From contig NZ_AUAV01000016.1 in the NCBI RefSeq assembly GCF_000428905.1, forward strand, positions 62,001-126,000: 64,000 nt of DNA. The letters are read 5' to 3'. Shown here piece after piece: positions 54,701 through 63,646 of the stretch. The position numbers were made by a program, and so were the translations under genes. Numbering within the stretch: position 1 is the first letter of the stretch; each line of letters opens with the position of its first letter. Below the pieces are notes generated by a model. The model searched no databases, had not been told where the DNA came from, and saw only the letters and a list, made by a program, of their open reading frames with translations. Source of the stretch: Brumicola pallidula DSM 14239 = ACAM 615 (GTDB taxonomy: Bacteria > Pseudomonadota > Gammaproteobacteria > Enterobacterales > Alteromonadaceae).

Positions 54701-56023
54701 GGCAAATAAGGGGTAAGCAAGTTGATTAAAACGGGTCTGATATTTTACTGCTAATTCATTAAGTGCCATGTCTTTACTTTGGTTACACCAAATCTGTGAC
54801 AGCAAATAATTAAAATAACCTAGCTGGTGGCAAAAAAAGTCAATTTCTTCATCAGCACAATTATATTTTATATTGATATTATATTTTTCGCCTGTCGATA
54901 AGCTTGCAATAGGTTTCACAACACCGCGCCCGATAACGTAAAAATCGCTGTTAACTTTACGGTCACTTTCTTCAAATTCGACTTGTTGTAGTGCAGTTGA
55001 AAAGTAACTAACATCCTGCTGATTAGCGTGGACCATCAATGCCAATTTATAAAAATAGCCTAACACTTCGTTTAAATACTGCTTTTTTCGTTTGGTGAGT
55101 TTGTTTTTAGCCAGCAACGCTTTTTCAAAACAGGTAATAGCCTGCTGGTTATCCCCTGTCAAAAAGTAATAAGTACCTAGTAATTGCAATCCATAACTAC
55201 TGTTGTCTGTTGAAGCTTGTATGCGCTCAAAGTCGTCAAAGCGCATTTGATATAGATATTGTTCGGCAAGTAAATGATGACAGTGAATGTTAAATGAAGA
55301 GCTTGCACTTTGGGGATGGGCTGCGCAAACTTCCTCTAATATGCTGATAGGGTATGCACAGCTTTGTCCGTGTATTTGAAACGTTCTGATAAGTGTTGCA
55401 AAAGCTTGATACTGCAACATATTAGGTAATTTTAAAAAGGTATCTAAATTAAATGGTAAAAAAAGAATCTCAACTAATATACTATTTTGAATATGGTCAA
55501 TGATTTGTGGGTTTTTATTAAATGCTAATGCACCTTCAACCTGATCTATTTGATGCATATAAAAAAGGTCTCGAATAACTCTGCATCTATCGACTTCTTT
55601 TATGCGCAAATGATGACTAGTAAATACAGGTGAAACTTGCTCCGCGGCCATTATTATTTCGAGCAATTTTTCATGCGCTGTGCACTCATATGCAGTGCGT
55701 AATTTGTCAATTTCAATGGTTAAACGATGGGCTAGTAATCTATTGATTTGCAAGCCATCCTTGCTTGAGATCAACAGCGAGCACTCAATCAGGTGGTTTC
55801 TTTGCTGTGCATTTAACCGGTATTCTTCTTTTGTTTTTAGTACAAAACCTCTACTGTCTAATATATCTATTATTTGTCCTAACTTGGCAATGCCGATAGG
55901 CTTGTACACTACAGCCAAAATCATTAATGTATTTTTTTCGGATTCACTAAGCCTTAAAAAAACCTGATATAAAAGTGCTATCTGCTGGTGGATTTGTGGC
56001 TGGATTAAAGCAACAGGATTCAT
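51728..56023 (-). CDS. SNF2-family helicase/ATPase, very large
   Basis: A 1431-residue protein. The C-terminal 500 residues are a SNF2 ATPase: LADDMGLGKTLQALAVLLSR (Walker A), IVADEAQALKNP (Walker B, DEAQ form), TGTPIENDLTELWSLFRFIN, and the second lobe with ISLKAGGSGLNLTAADYVIH and DRAHRIGQKRPV. The N-terminal 900 residues are helical and poorly conserved, with few recognisable motifs. Such bacterial proteins likely remodel protein-DNA complexes. It stands alone on the minus strand. Confidence 0.9.
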   Translation of the reverse strand: MNPVALIQPQIHQQIALLYQVFLRLSESEKNTLMILAVVYKPIGIAKLGQIIDILDSRGFVLKTKEEYRLNAQQRNHLIECSLLISSKDGLQINRLLAHRLTIEIDKLRTAYECTAHEKLLEIIMAAEQVSPVFTSHHLRIKEVDRCRVIRDLFYMHQIDQVEGALAFNKNPQIIDHIQNSILVEILFLPFNLDTFLKLPNMLQYQAFATLIRTFQIHGQSCAYPISILEEVCAAHPQSASSSFNIHCHHLLAEQYLYQMRFDDFERIQASTDNSSYGLQLLGTYYFLTGDNQQAITCFEKALLAKNKLTKRKKQYLNEVLGYFYKLALMVHANQQDVSYFSTALQQVEFEESDRKVNSDFYVIGRGVVKPIASLSTGEKYNINIKYNCADEEIDFFCHQLGYFNYLLSQIWCNQSKDMALNELAVKYQTRFNQLAYPLFANLCEQMAARFSNKQAISKSKLIDITALIETKSQWDLALDKLIALNPNTEKALTAHTETVTKPVRLIWELVQDYGNSLMAREQKLNKAGWSKGRVISLKRLKEETELFGYFSDSDKKICRAIAAHQSWGYYSKLEYSLQGLSALDAAVGIDNLYKSDDLTQTIELTKREPELLVSQQGDQLCLSIADLSEDIDDHQEHEYDQAQQVYNLKSISDTHYQLTVFSPEHLKVAKIIGEGGLLIPISAKQKVLVGISAVAPFLNIQSDISELDTGLETHQCDPNLVVNIQPTQNGLAFTCVVMPFGQNGPAFKPGAGNASLTTDINGKRIATQRDLMREEALLDQLDQACPAFLNMPDNVLLLDDLQTALGALQQLEEAITRASFDVVLRWPKGKKVSLTKKLDSQHLQLSVSKKSEWFDITGDLHVSNEQVIELRKLLELVKNSNGRFIQLGADQILALSDDLRHKLDQINQLTDDGKFHPLASLQIEEATAGMRMKTIHAWDQQTRKMRQANTIEPKIPSTFQAQLRDYQLEGFDWASRLAHWGAGACLADDMGLGKTLQALAVLLSRAGQGPSLVIAPTSVCFNWHQEAIKFTPTLNIKLFADSTNTEQRMGLLNDLNPFDCVIISYGLLQRETNILKTVQWHTIVADEAQALKNPLTKRTKAAMALKGEFKMITTGTPIENDLTELWSLFRFINPGLLGNLKRFGERFSSPIENAKEDKLAARKASQGLKTLIQPFILRRMKNQVLTELPPRTEINIQVEMSPKERDFYEALRLNAIDNISQSGQQANPGEQRIRMLAELVKLRQACCNPKLVMAETDIPSAKLAALSELLDELKVNNHKALIFSQFVGHLQLIKKHIEAKGFSYQYLDGSTPQKDRQKRVNAFQSGEGDIFLISLKAGGSGLNLTAADYVIHMDPWWNPAVEEQASDRAHRIGQKRPVTIYRLIAKNTIEEKIVALHKHKRDLADKLLSGNEAVTKLSVDDMLNLLKQTF

Positions 56024-56221
56024 GTTAGTGCGATTCTTAATGTTTCTTTATATTCTAATGCACCGAAATTAACAAAAATACTGCACGTAAACAATCATTC
56101 CTTAATGTGTTTAAAAATAGTGTAAGTACATCAGCATTATGCTTTTCTAGGTTTGCTGATAGCAGGCAATGGTCTATGTTAAGGTTTCATCAGCGCTAAA
56201 TTTTATTAAAGAGGATACAAA

Positions 56222-57709
56222 ATGAGTCATAATGTAGATATTAATAATCGCCCCGATTACGATCATGTCATCCAAGATATTACTGATTATGTACTCAGTT
56301 TTAGTGTCTCTAGCGAAGAAGCTCTCGACACCGCACGAAACTGTTTACTCGATACATTGGGTTGTGGACTGTTGGCTTTGCGCTTTCCTGAATGCACAAA
56401 ACACCTTGGACCAATCGTGCAAGACACCCTTGTGCCAAATGGAGCCCGAGTGCCCGGAACATCGCTGTCACTCGATCCGGTAAAAGCCGCGTGGGACATC
56501 GGCTGTATTATTCGCTGGCTGGATTATAACGATACTTGGTTGGCCGCTGAATGGGGTCATCCATCGGATAATTTAGGTGGGATCCTGGCTGTGGCCGATC
56601 ATTTGTCTCAGGTCAAAATATCCAAGGGCGAACAGCCTCTGATGATGCGAGAAGTGCTTGAAGCCATGGTAATGGCGCACGAAATTCAAGGCGTTATAGC
56701 CCTAGAAAATTCTTTTAATCGTGTTGGTTTATGCCATGTATTGTTAGTACGCGTTGCCTCAACGGCGGTAGTCACTAAGATGATGGGCGGCAACAGAGAG
56801 CAGATCATGGCGGCAATATCTCAAGCTTGGGTCGATGGTTCTGCATTGCGTACCTATCGCCATGCACCAAACGCGGGTTCTCGTAAATCTTGGGCTGCGG
56901 GTGATGCTACCTCACGAGCGGTGCGCTTGGCTGATATGTCAATGCGCGGCGAAATGGGCATACCAAGCGCTTTAACAGCGCCGCAATGGGGTTTTTACGA
57001 CGTCTCTTTTTCGACTACGAACAAAGACCAAGCACTCAAACCTGAGTCTGAACGTGAGTTTTCATTTGCTCAAGCCTACGGCTCTTACGTGATGGAAAAT
57101 ATTTTGTTTAAAATTTCATTTCCTGCCGAGTTCCATGCGCAAACTGCAGCCGAAGCTTCAGTTATTTTGCATCCTAAGGTAAAAGCTCGCTTATCAGAAA
57201 TACACAAGATTGTAATTCGCACTCACGAGTCAGCTATTCGTATTATTTCAAAAACAGGTTCTCTTGCCAATGCTGCTGACCGCGACCATTGCCTGCAATA
57301 CATGATTGCTGTTCCGTTAGTGTTTGGCAGTTTGACTGCCGAACATTATGAGGACAGTTTTCATGATGCCAATCCGATTATCGATGAACTGCGAGAAAAA
57401 ATGGAAATTCTCGAAGATAAACGTTTCACAGCAGAGTATTTAGAAGCAGATAAACGCTCTATTGCAAATGCTATTCAGGTTTTCTTTAAAGATGGCAGCA
57501 GCACAAAAGAGGTGGTTATAGAATATCCTGTGGGGCATCGCCGTCGCCGCGAAGAGGGCATTCCGCTGTTAGAGCAAAAATTCAAAGCTAACTTAGCATC
57601 ACGTTTTCCAAATCAGCAGTGCCAAACTATTTTTACTCTTTGTAAAAATCAAGCCATGCTAGAAAGCACACCAGTAAATCGGTTTATGGATTTATTTGTT
57701 ATAGCTTGA
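56222..57709 (+). CDS. prpD: 2-methylcitrate dehydratase (MmgE/PrpD family)
   Basis: A 495-residue protein of the MmgE/PrpD family, which dehydrates 2-methylcitrate in propionate degradation. Recognisable segments are [60 protein letters not shown] and [20 protein letters not shown]. The length is right for PrpD. prpB, prpC and prpR are not adjacent, so its neighbours do not confirm the pathway. AGAGGA precedes the ATG. Confidence 0.88.
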   Translation: MSHNVDINNRPDYDHVIQDITDYVLSFSVSSEEALDTARNCLLDTLGCGLLALRFPECTKHLGPIVQDTLVPNGARVPGTSLSLDPVKAAWDIGCIIRWLDYNDTWLAAEWGHPSDNLGGILAVADHLSQVKISKGEQPLMMREVLEAMVMAHEIQGVIALENSFNRVGLCHVLLVRVASTAVVTKMMGGNREQIMAAISQAWVDGSALRTYRHAPNAGSRKSWAAGDATSRAVRLADMSMRGEMGIPSALTAPQWGFYDVSFSTTNKDQALKPESEREFSFAQAYGSYVMENILFKISFPAEFHAQTAAEASVILHPKVKARLSEIHKIVIRTHESAIRIISKTGSLANAADRDHCLQYMIAVPLVFGSLTAEHYEDSFHDANPIIDELREKMEILEDKRFTAEYLEADKRSIANAIQVFFKDGSSTKEVVIEYPVGHRRRREEGIPLLEQKFKANLASRFPNQQCQTIFTLCKNQAMLESTPVNRFMDLFVIA

Positions 57710-58290
57710 GTTTGCCAAATAAGTTGGTGATTAATGTCTTAGTTCATGAGGGTTTTGGAACTGCATGTCACAAAAAATGCCTGGTTTTTGCAATTCGTTG
57801 ACGACAACTTAGTCGTCAACTGCTGGTAGATTTTTATGTTGTAAAGAGGATTGGACAATTTTCTAGATCCATTAATTATTATCATCGGTCTTACTTTGTT
57901 TTCTTCGAGGATATGCTCTTGAAGATTTAACCAACGTGGCGCATAGTAGAGAAATGCCGTTTTTAAACGTGACTAATGTGTTAGGTTGCGGCATGTTTAC
58001 ATTATCTTTTTTAAATTTTAATGGGGGTAATTATTTTATTAAGTAAAATGCAAATGTTGATGCGAAGCCCGCAATTCATGGTGGTTTCTACATTATGATA
58101 ATGCAAATTTTGTGGGGCGTAATTTTATATGTACACAAAATAGTAAAGTAAATTTCAAAATATGAAATAAATTATAAACTAAATCCGTGAGTCTCAGTAC
58201 TAAGCATGTTACCAATTTACAAGTTGGTAACAATGTTGTAAAAAAGTACTAAGAACCACACATTTCTTTAATAACAATAAGAGAAACACT
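57710..58290. other. Long upstream region of the proteorhodopsin gene
   Basis: About 580 bases without a gene. A perfect 9-bp stem with a 6-base loop (GTTGACGAC, 57797-57805, with GTCGTCAAC, 57812-57820) lies about 90 bases after prpD and may be its terminator, although only a TTTTT run 11 bases later follows. A second perfect palindrome lies at 58208-58231. The segment from 58130 to 58200 is very AT-rich and likely contains the opsin promoter. Confidence 0.6.
58208..58231. promoter_or_regulatory. 8-bp inverted repeat before the proteorhodopsin gene
   Basis: GTTACCAA (58208-58215) and TTGGTAAC (58224-58231) are perfectly complementary with an 8-base spacer, 60 bases before the ATG. It fits a dimeric regulator operator or an mRNA leader hairpin. 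Confidence 0.55.
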
Positions 58291-59118
58291 ATGACAACTA
58301 ACAATGCTTACACCAAAGCAAAAGGCTTTTCATTAAGCCGCACTAGTGTCAGTTTAAAAATGATCGTTACTGCATTATTTTTATTCGCGCTACCAAGTTT
58401 TGCTCATGCCGCTGCTAATTTGGCTGCTGACGATTTTGTCGGTATTTCATTTTGGATCATTTCAATGGCGTTAATGGCGTCGACTGTCTTTTTCCTTTGG
58501 GAAACACAAGGTGTTTCTGCAAAATGGAAAACCTCCCTCGTCGTATCCGCTCTTGTAACTTTCATCGCGGCTGTTCACTATTTCTATATGCGTGACGTAT
58601 GGGTAGCTACGCAAACTACGCCTACGGTATATCGATATATAGATTGGTTACTCACAGTGCCATTATTGATGATTGAATTCTATCTGATACTACGCGCTAT
58701 TGGCGTTGCATCACCTGGTATATTTTGGCGTTTGCTACTTGGTACGCTAGTTATGTTGATACCAGGGTACATGGCAGAAGCTGGTTATATCAATATCACA
58801 GTAGGATTCGTTATAGGTATGCTAGGTTGGTTCTACATTCTATATGAAATCTTTTATGGAGCAGCCGGCAAAGCAGCAGAAACTGTCACCAGCGAAGCGG
58901 TCAAATTTGCATATAACGCTATGCGTTGGGTCGTAACGGTAGGTTGGGCAATCTATCCTATTGGTTATGTATTAGGATATATGACAGGAACAGCTGATCA
59001 AGAGTCTCTAAACATCATTTACAACTTAGCCGATTTCGTTAACAAAATCGCATTCGGTCTATTAATATGGTACGCGGCAACTAGCGAAAGCCAGCCAATG
59101 AGTGTAAAACAAAGCTGA
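58291..59118 (+). CDS. Green-type proteorhodopsin, light-driven proton pump
   Basis: A 275-residue seven-helix microbial rhodopsin. Retinal attaches to Lys252 in DFVNKIAFG. Proton acceptor Asp118, Thr122 and donor Glu129 in RYIDWLLTVPLLMIEFYLIL give the DTE signature of proton pumps. His96 (AAVHYF) matches the conserved His next to the acceptor. The spectral-tuning residue is Leu126, as in green-absorbing forms. A signal-like segment (TALFLFALPSFAHA) precedes the mature part. The N-terminus has about 23 extra residues before it; an internal Met24 is an alternative start. A terminator separates it from crtE. Confidence 0.97.
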   Translation: MTTNNAYTKAKGFSLSRTSVSLKMIVTALFLFALPSFAHAAANLAADDFVGISFWIISMALMASTVFFLWETQGVSAKWKTSLVVSALVTFIAAVHYFYMRDVWVATQTTPTVYRYIDWLLTVPLLMIEFYLILRAIGVASPGIFWRLLLGTLVMLIPGYMAEAGYINITVGFVIGMLGWFYILYEIFYGAAGKAAETVTSEAVKFAYNAMRWVVTVGWAIYPIGYVLGYMTGTADQESLNIIYNLADFVNKIAFGLLIWYAATSESQPMSVKQS

Positions 59119-59148
59119 ATATAAACGTATATTTTTTAATGTACTGGT

Positions 59149-59188
59149 GAGTCTGTAGTCACTATAACGGTGACTGCAGGCTCCTTTT
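59149..59188 (+). terminator. Rho-independent terminator between proteorhodopsin and crtE
   Basis: A 14-bp stem (59149-59162 with 59170-59183, two G-U pairs, 7-base loop) is followed by CTTTT. It ends 18 bases before the crtE start codon, so it should limit readthrough from the opsin promoter into the carotenoid genes. Confidence 0.85.
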
Positions 59189-59206
59189 AACATACGGCCA
59201 ACATTC

Positions 59207-60064
59207 ATGAATCAAACTTACGCAAATCCTAATTTTGACTCGTCTGTCTTACTTGAACAGTGCGAAAACCATATGCTTGGTTTCATAAAAGACAACGAAC
59301 CTTCTCGCTTCCATTTAGCTAGTGGCGGCAGTCGAACGCGTGCAAAACTGTGTATTGATGCAGGAACGGCGCTTCAACTCCCCACATCTTCCATCATCGC
59401 TTTAGCTGGTGCGGTAGAATTACTTCACAATGCGTCGTTGGTGCACGACGATCTGCAAGACCAAGAAAGTACTCGACGAGGTCGAGCGGCAATATGGAAA
59501 AAATACGGTAAAGCACATGCCATCTGTGCCGGCGATGTTATGATTTCAGCCGCATTTGCTTCACTTGCACATGTCGGTTCAATTCCTTCATTATCTGCAC
59601 TCCTAATCCATACGAATGAAGCGGTCGCGATGACCGTTCGGGGTCAGTCACGAGACCTAGATGCAAACAACGACATAACTGAGCAAGATTACGAAGATAT
59701 TGCAGCAATGAAATCGGGTCCATTAATTCGCCTCGCCCTGGAGCTGCCGCTGTTAATGGCAGGTTTTGATAAATACATATCCAATGCAAAATTTGCTTTA
59801 AGTCGATTTTCAATTGCTTATCAAATACTAGATGACTTAGACGACTGGCAGCAAGACGCGCAGCGCAATCAACTTAATTTAGTTAATTTAATTGCGGCTA
59901 AAAGCTCGATACAAGAGGCTATAACGATATCTAAAAATCGTGCCCAATATTTACTGAAACAGTGCGAAAAAGAATTGGCACTACTTCCCGCAAACTGCGC
60001 AAGTTCGTTTATCCGCGCATCCAAAAGTTTGCTTGCAAAAACAACAGGTACTACAAATGAATAA
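59207..60064 (+). CDS. crtE: Geranylgeranyl diphosphate synthase
   Basis: A 285-residue trans-isoprenyl diphosphate synthase. The first Asp-rich motif is in NASLVHDDLQDQESTRRG and the second in YQILDDLDDWQ. It supplies the C20 precursor for carotenoid synthesis. The assignment to crtE rests on its place at the head of the crt genes. Its last eight bases overlap the crtI start, so translation is coupled. Confidence 0.93.
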   Translation: MNQTYANPNFDSSVLLEQCENHMLGFIKDNEPSRFHLASGGSRTRAKLCIDAGTALQLPTSSIIALAGAVELLHNASLVHDDLQDQESTRRGRAAIWKKYGKAHAICAGDVMISAAFASLAHVGSIPSLSALLIHTNEAVAMTVRGQSRDLDANNDITEQDYEDIAAMKSGPLIRLALELPLLMAGFDKYISNAKFALSRFSIAYQILDDLDDWQQDAQRNQLNLVNLIAAKSSIQEAITISKNRAQYLLKQCEKELALLPANCASSFIRASKSLLAKTTGTTNE

Positions 60065-61529
60065 AGCAGTTGTCATCGGGGCTGGACTCGGCGGTATTGC
60101 CTCTGCGCTGCGTTTAAGAGCAAAAGGCTACGACGTAGTCATTATTGACCAAAGGGAAAGGTTAGGCGGGCGAGCGCAGCAATTCAATAAAGAAGGCTTT
60201 ATTTTTGATGCAGGGCCTACAGTAATAACTGCGCCGTTTTTACTCGAAGAGTTATTTTCACTTTTCGATAAGCAAATGTCTGATTACATCGACCTTGTGC
60301 CAGTTGAACCATGGTATCGCTTTGTTTACTCGGATGGGACGCATTTTGATTATGGCGGAACAATTGAAGATACACTTGAGCGTATTGAACAAATTGAGCC
60401 GGATGACCAAGCCGGATATTTGGCTCTTTTAGCGCAATCAGAAGCAATATTTGATGTCGGATTCACGCAGCTAGCGGACAAGCCATTTCATAAAATTTCA
60501 ACCATGCTTGCTCAAGTGCCAGCGCTTATCAAGCTTAAATGCTACCGAACCGTTTGGCAGATGGTCAGCGCTTACTTGAAAAGCGACAAGCTTAGGCAGG
60601 CTTTTTCAATCCAGCCATTACTTGTCGGTGGTAATCCTTTTGCTACTACCAGTATTTATAGTTTGATACATTACCTTGAGCGCAAATGGGGTGTTCACTT
60701 TGCTATGGGCGGCACCGGGGCACTGGTCGACGGTCTTGAAAAACTGATGAAAGAGCAAGGCATTGAAATTATGCTAAACACCCAAGTGACCGATTTAACG
60801 ATTCTGGATAATCAGGTTACTGAGGTGCATACCAACGCTGGCAAACTTGCATGTGACAAGGTGATTTCAAATATAGATCCTAAATATCTGTATAGAAACT
60901 TAATACCGAGCAAGCATCAAAAGTTAAGTGCGAAAATCAAAACCAAGCACAGTTCACTCTCGATGGGGCTATTTGTATTGCATTTTGGTACTACCAAACA
61001 ATATCCCGATATTGTGCATCACACTATATGGTTAGGTAAGCGATATGAGGATCTGTTGAGTGATATTTTTGATAAAAAGATATTGGCTGACGACTTTTCA
61101 TTATATCTGCATCGTCCGACAGCGACAGACCCTAGTATGGCACCACAAGGATGCGATTCATTTTATGTGCTGGCGCCAGTGCCGAATAATCTTTCTGGCA
61201 TTGATTGGTCAGTACAAGAGAAGGACTACGGAGATCGCATCATAGCCGCACTAGAAAAGACCATTATGCCCGGTTTGTCATCGCATATCGTGCATCGGTT
61301 CGCTAAAACTCCTAAAGACTTTGAACATGACTTTAGTAGCGTCGAGGGCAGTGGTTTTTCTATTGCTCCTTCGTTTCAACAATCTGCTTGGTTTAGATTT
61401 CATAATCGCGCTGAAGGTCCTGGTAATTTATTTTTATGCGGTGCCGGCACTCATCCCGGAGCAGGCGTCCCAGGAGTGTTATCTTCGGCCAAAGTGGTTG
61501 ACCGACTAATCGATCCCGTCGATGCATAG
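60057..61529 (+). CDS. crtI: Phytoene desaturase
   Basis: A 490-residue FAD enzyme that converts phytoene to lycopene. The N-terminal motif is VVIGAGLGGIASALRLRAKG, then RLGGRAQQF and FDAGPTVITAPFLLEELF. Near the C-terminus GAGTHPGAGVPGVLSSAKV is the CrtI signature. The ATG at 60057 overlaps the crtE end by eight bases; the frame is open further upstream, but that would add only eight residues before the FAD motif. Confidence 0.96.
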   Translation: MNKAVVIGAGLGGIASALRLRAKGYDVVIIDQRERLGGRAQQFNKEGFIFDAGPTVITAPFLLEELFSLFDKQMSDYIDLVPVEPWYRFVYSDGTHFDYGGTIEDTLERIEQIEPDDQAGYLALLAQSEAIFDVGFTQLADKPFHKISTMLAQVPALIKLKCYRTVWQMVSAYLKSDKLRQAFSIQPLLVGGNPFATTSIYSLIHYLERKWGVHFAMGGTGALVDGLEKLMKEQGIEIMLNTQVTDLTILDNQVTEVHTNAGKLACDKVISNIDPKYLYRNLIPSKHQKLSAKIKTKHSSLSMGLFVLHFGTTKQYPDIVHHTIWLGKRYEDLLSDIFDKKILADDFSLYLHRPTATDPSMAPQGCDSFYVLAPVPNNLSGIDWSVQEKDYGDRIIAALEKTIMPGLSSHIVHRFAKTPKDFEHDFSSVEGSGFSIAPSFQQSAWFRFHNRAEGPGNLFLCGAGTHPGAGVPGVLSSAKVVDRLIDPVDA

Positions 61530-61544
61530 ACCAGCGAGGACATC

Positions 61545-62441
61545 ATGCAGGACAATCCTACAACGCTATTAAAAAAGCATGGCAAATCGTTTAATTTTGC
61601 ACGTTTTTTTTTAGGTTCAAAAACCGGTATTGCGGCGGCTCGCCTATATCGGTTTTGCCGTATTGTTGACGACATTGCGGACGAAAATGAAGATAAGGTA
61701 GAAGCCGCAGCGCAGCTCAAGCTATTAAAACAACAGATTATTCAAAATCACAAAACGGATCCTACCGTTGGTGATTTTCTTATGCTTTGTTCAGAGTATG
61801 GTATCGACCGAGAGCATGGCATTACGCTTATCGAAGGGGTGAGTCAGGATTTAATTCCCTTGGCGCTGACCAGCGATGAGATGCTCATTCAATATGCCTA
61901 TCGAGTAGCTGGCGTGGTTGGCTTGATGATGGCGCCTATTCTTGGTGCGCAAAAATCGGGTCATTCTTTTGCGGTTGACTTAGGTATTGGTATGCAACTG
62001 ACCAATATTGCTCGAGATGTAATGGAAGATGCCAAAATGCAGCGCCGATATATCCCTCAAGACTGGGTTAAGGGTTTATCTGCAGCGCAAATTACAAAAA
62101 GTGAAATAGCCGAAAGAGCGGTTGTTCAAAAAGCCATTCAAAGACTGCTGCAACTGGCTGAAACGTATTATCAGAGTGGTTTAGCGGGTTTGTATTATTT
62201 GCCGCCACGTAATCGACGTGCCATCGCCGTAGCGGCTTTTGTTTACCGTGACATTGGTCGTAAACTTCTCAATAACGATTGTATTTATTGGCAAGGAAGA
62301 GTGATGGTGCCTACTTCAAAAAAACTACTGTTAGCCAGTCAGGCGCTATGGCAGTTAACTAGCTCAAAACTAGCGCACACCGATTGTGTGCATGCTAGCG
62401 AGTTGCATTTGCATTTAACTGCACAGATGCAGACCAAGTGA
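61545..62441 (+). CDS. crtB: Phytoene synthase
   Basis: A 298-residue squalene/phytoene synthase joining two geranylgeranyl diphosphates. The Asp-rich motifs are YRFCRIVDDIADENED and NIARDVMEDAKMQRRYIP, both intact. It starts 15 bases after crtI and overlaps crtY by four bases (GTGA). Confidence 0.95.
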   Translation: MQDNPTTLLKKHGKSFNFARFFLGSKTGIAAARLYRFCRIVDDIADENEDKVEAAAQLKLLKQQIIQNHKTDPTVGDFLMLCSEYGIDREHGITLIEGVSQDLIPLALTSDEMLIQYAYRVAGVVGLMMAPILGAQKSGHSFAVDLGIGMQLTNIARDVMEDAKMQRRYIPQDWVKGLSAAQITKSEIAERAVVQKAIQRLLQLAETYYQSGLAGLYYLPPRNRRAIAVAAFVYRDIGRKLLNNDCIYWQGRVMVPTSKKLLLASQALWQLTSSKLAHTDCVHASELHLHLTAQMQTK

Positions 62442-63646
62442 CTCAGTTATCAACCAAACAAAGTGAGGTTGATTTAATCATTATAGGGGCCGGGGCAGCT
62501 GGTTTATCATTGTTGCTAGCATTAGACGCTGCAAACTTTGCAGGAAAGATAGTTGTGCTTGAAAGTAAGCAAGGCCCTCAGAACGATAAAATGTGGAGTT
62601 TTTGGCATGTTACTGAGGCTGTTCGTAGCAGCGAAAGAGGAAATAATTTACCCGCTTATATTGAAGCCATTTTAACTCATAAGTGGCAAAACTGGAGTCT
62701 ATCCGCTGACGGAAGCGAGTATTTAATGCACGATACTCTCTTTCAATACTGCTGCCTTAGGTCGGAGTCGTTAAGCGCGCTTGCGCTGGAGAGAACCGCT
62801 GCCAAAGAGAATTTGCATATTCGCTTTGATACTCACGTTGGTTCAATAACTGCCGCAGGATCTGCGGCTATTGTAACGACGCACACAGAACAACTGTTGG
62901 CTAAGCAAGTGGTTGATACAAGACCGCCGCCCCTACAGAGCCAGCATGAAGGCCTTATCCAGTGTTTTTATGGTGAAGAAATTATGTGTGAGGCAGATAT
63001 ATTTCAGCCTTCTACGGTCAAATTGATGCATCAGCTAAGCCATTCAGAACTGGGTATTGAATTTATTTATATCCTGCCTTTTAGCACCAAGCATGCGCTC
63101 GTAGAATTTACCTGCTTTAGTTTAGTTCCTATCGCGGCGTCTGTTTTAAAAGCACGCTTAACTGACGCCCTATATAAAGTGGTAAAGCAACATCCCTATA
63201 CCGTACAACGCACCGAATGCGCAGCCTTACCAATGTATTTAGTCAACCAAAATTCACAACATCAAAAGCCAGCTATAATTTATGCTGGGATCGCGGGCGG
63301 TGCGATGCGAGCCTCAACTGGATATAGTTTTATTGGAAGCCAAAAATGGGCCAAACAAAGTGCACATGATTTAATTAAAACGGGTACGATATCGGTGAAT
63401 ACGCCCATTCCTGCTATCTATCAAATGATGGATAAACTGATGCTCAGCGTGTTAAGAGATGATATGAAAGTGGGTATTACAATTTTTGTACAACTTTTTA
63501 AGACTGTTCCAGCACAGCGATTCGTGCGCTTTATGTCAGAGAAGGCGACGTTTATCGATTTTATTTGTATTATTTGGGCAATGCCCAAAAAGCCTTTTTT
63601 ACGCGCTTTATTTCGACGTGTGAGGGTTAACATAAAAGATGGGTAA
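62438..63646 (+). CDS. crtY: Lycopene beta-cyclase
   Basis: A 402-residue FAD-linked lycopene cyclase that makes beta-carotene. The nucleotide-binding motif is IIIGAGAAGLSLLLALD, followed by MWSFWHV, the VDTRPP motif, and AGIAGGAMRASTGYSFI, which is characteristic of CrtY. The start is GTG inside the crtB stop. Its last eight bases overlap the blh start. Confidence 0.93.
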   Translation: MTQLSTKQSEVDLIIIGAGAAGLSLLLALDAANFAGKIVVLESKQGPQNDKMWSFWHVTEAVRSSERGNNLPAYIEAILTHKWQNWSLSADGSEYLMHDTLFQYCCLRSESLSALALERTAAKENLHIRFDTHVGSITAAGSAAIVTTHTEQLLAKQVVDTRPPPLQSQHEGLIQCFYGEEIMCEADIFQPSTVKLMHQLSHSELGIEFIYILPFSTKHALVEFTCFSLVPIAASVLKARLTDALYKVVKQHPYTVQRTECAALPMYLVNQNSQHQKPAIIYAGIAGGAMRASTGYSFIGSQKWAKQSAHDLIKTGTISVNTPIPAIYQMMDKLMLSVLRDDMKVGITIFVQLFKTVPAQRFVRFMSEKATFIDFICIIWAMPKKPFLRALFRRVRVNIKDG

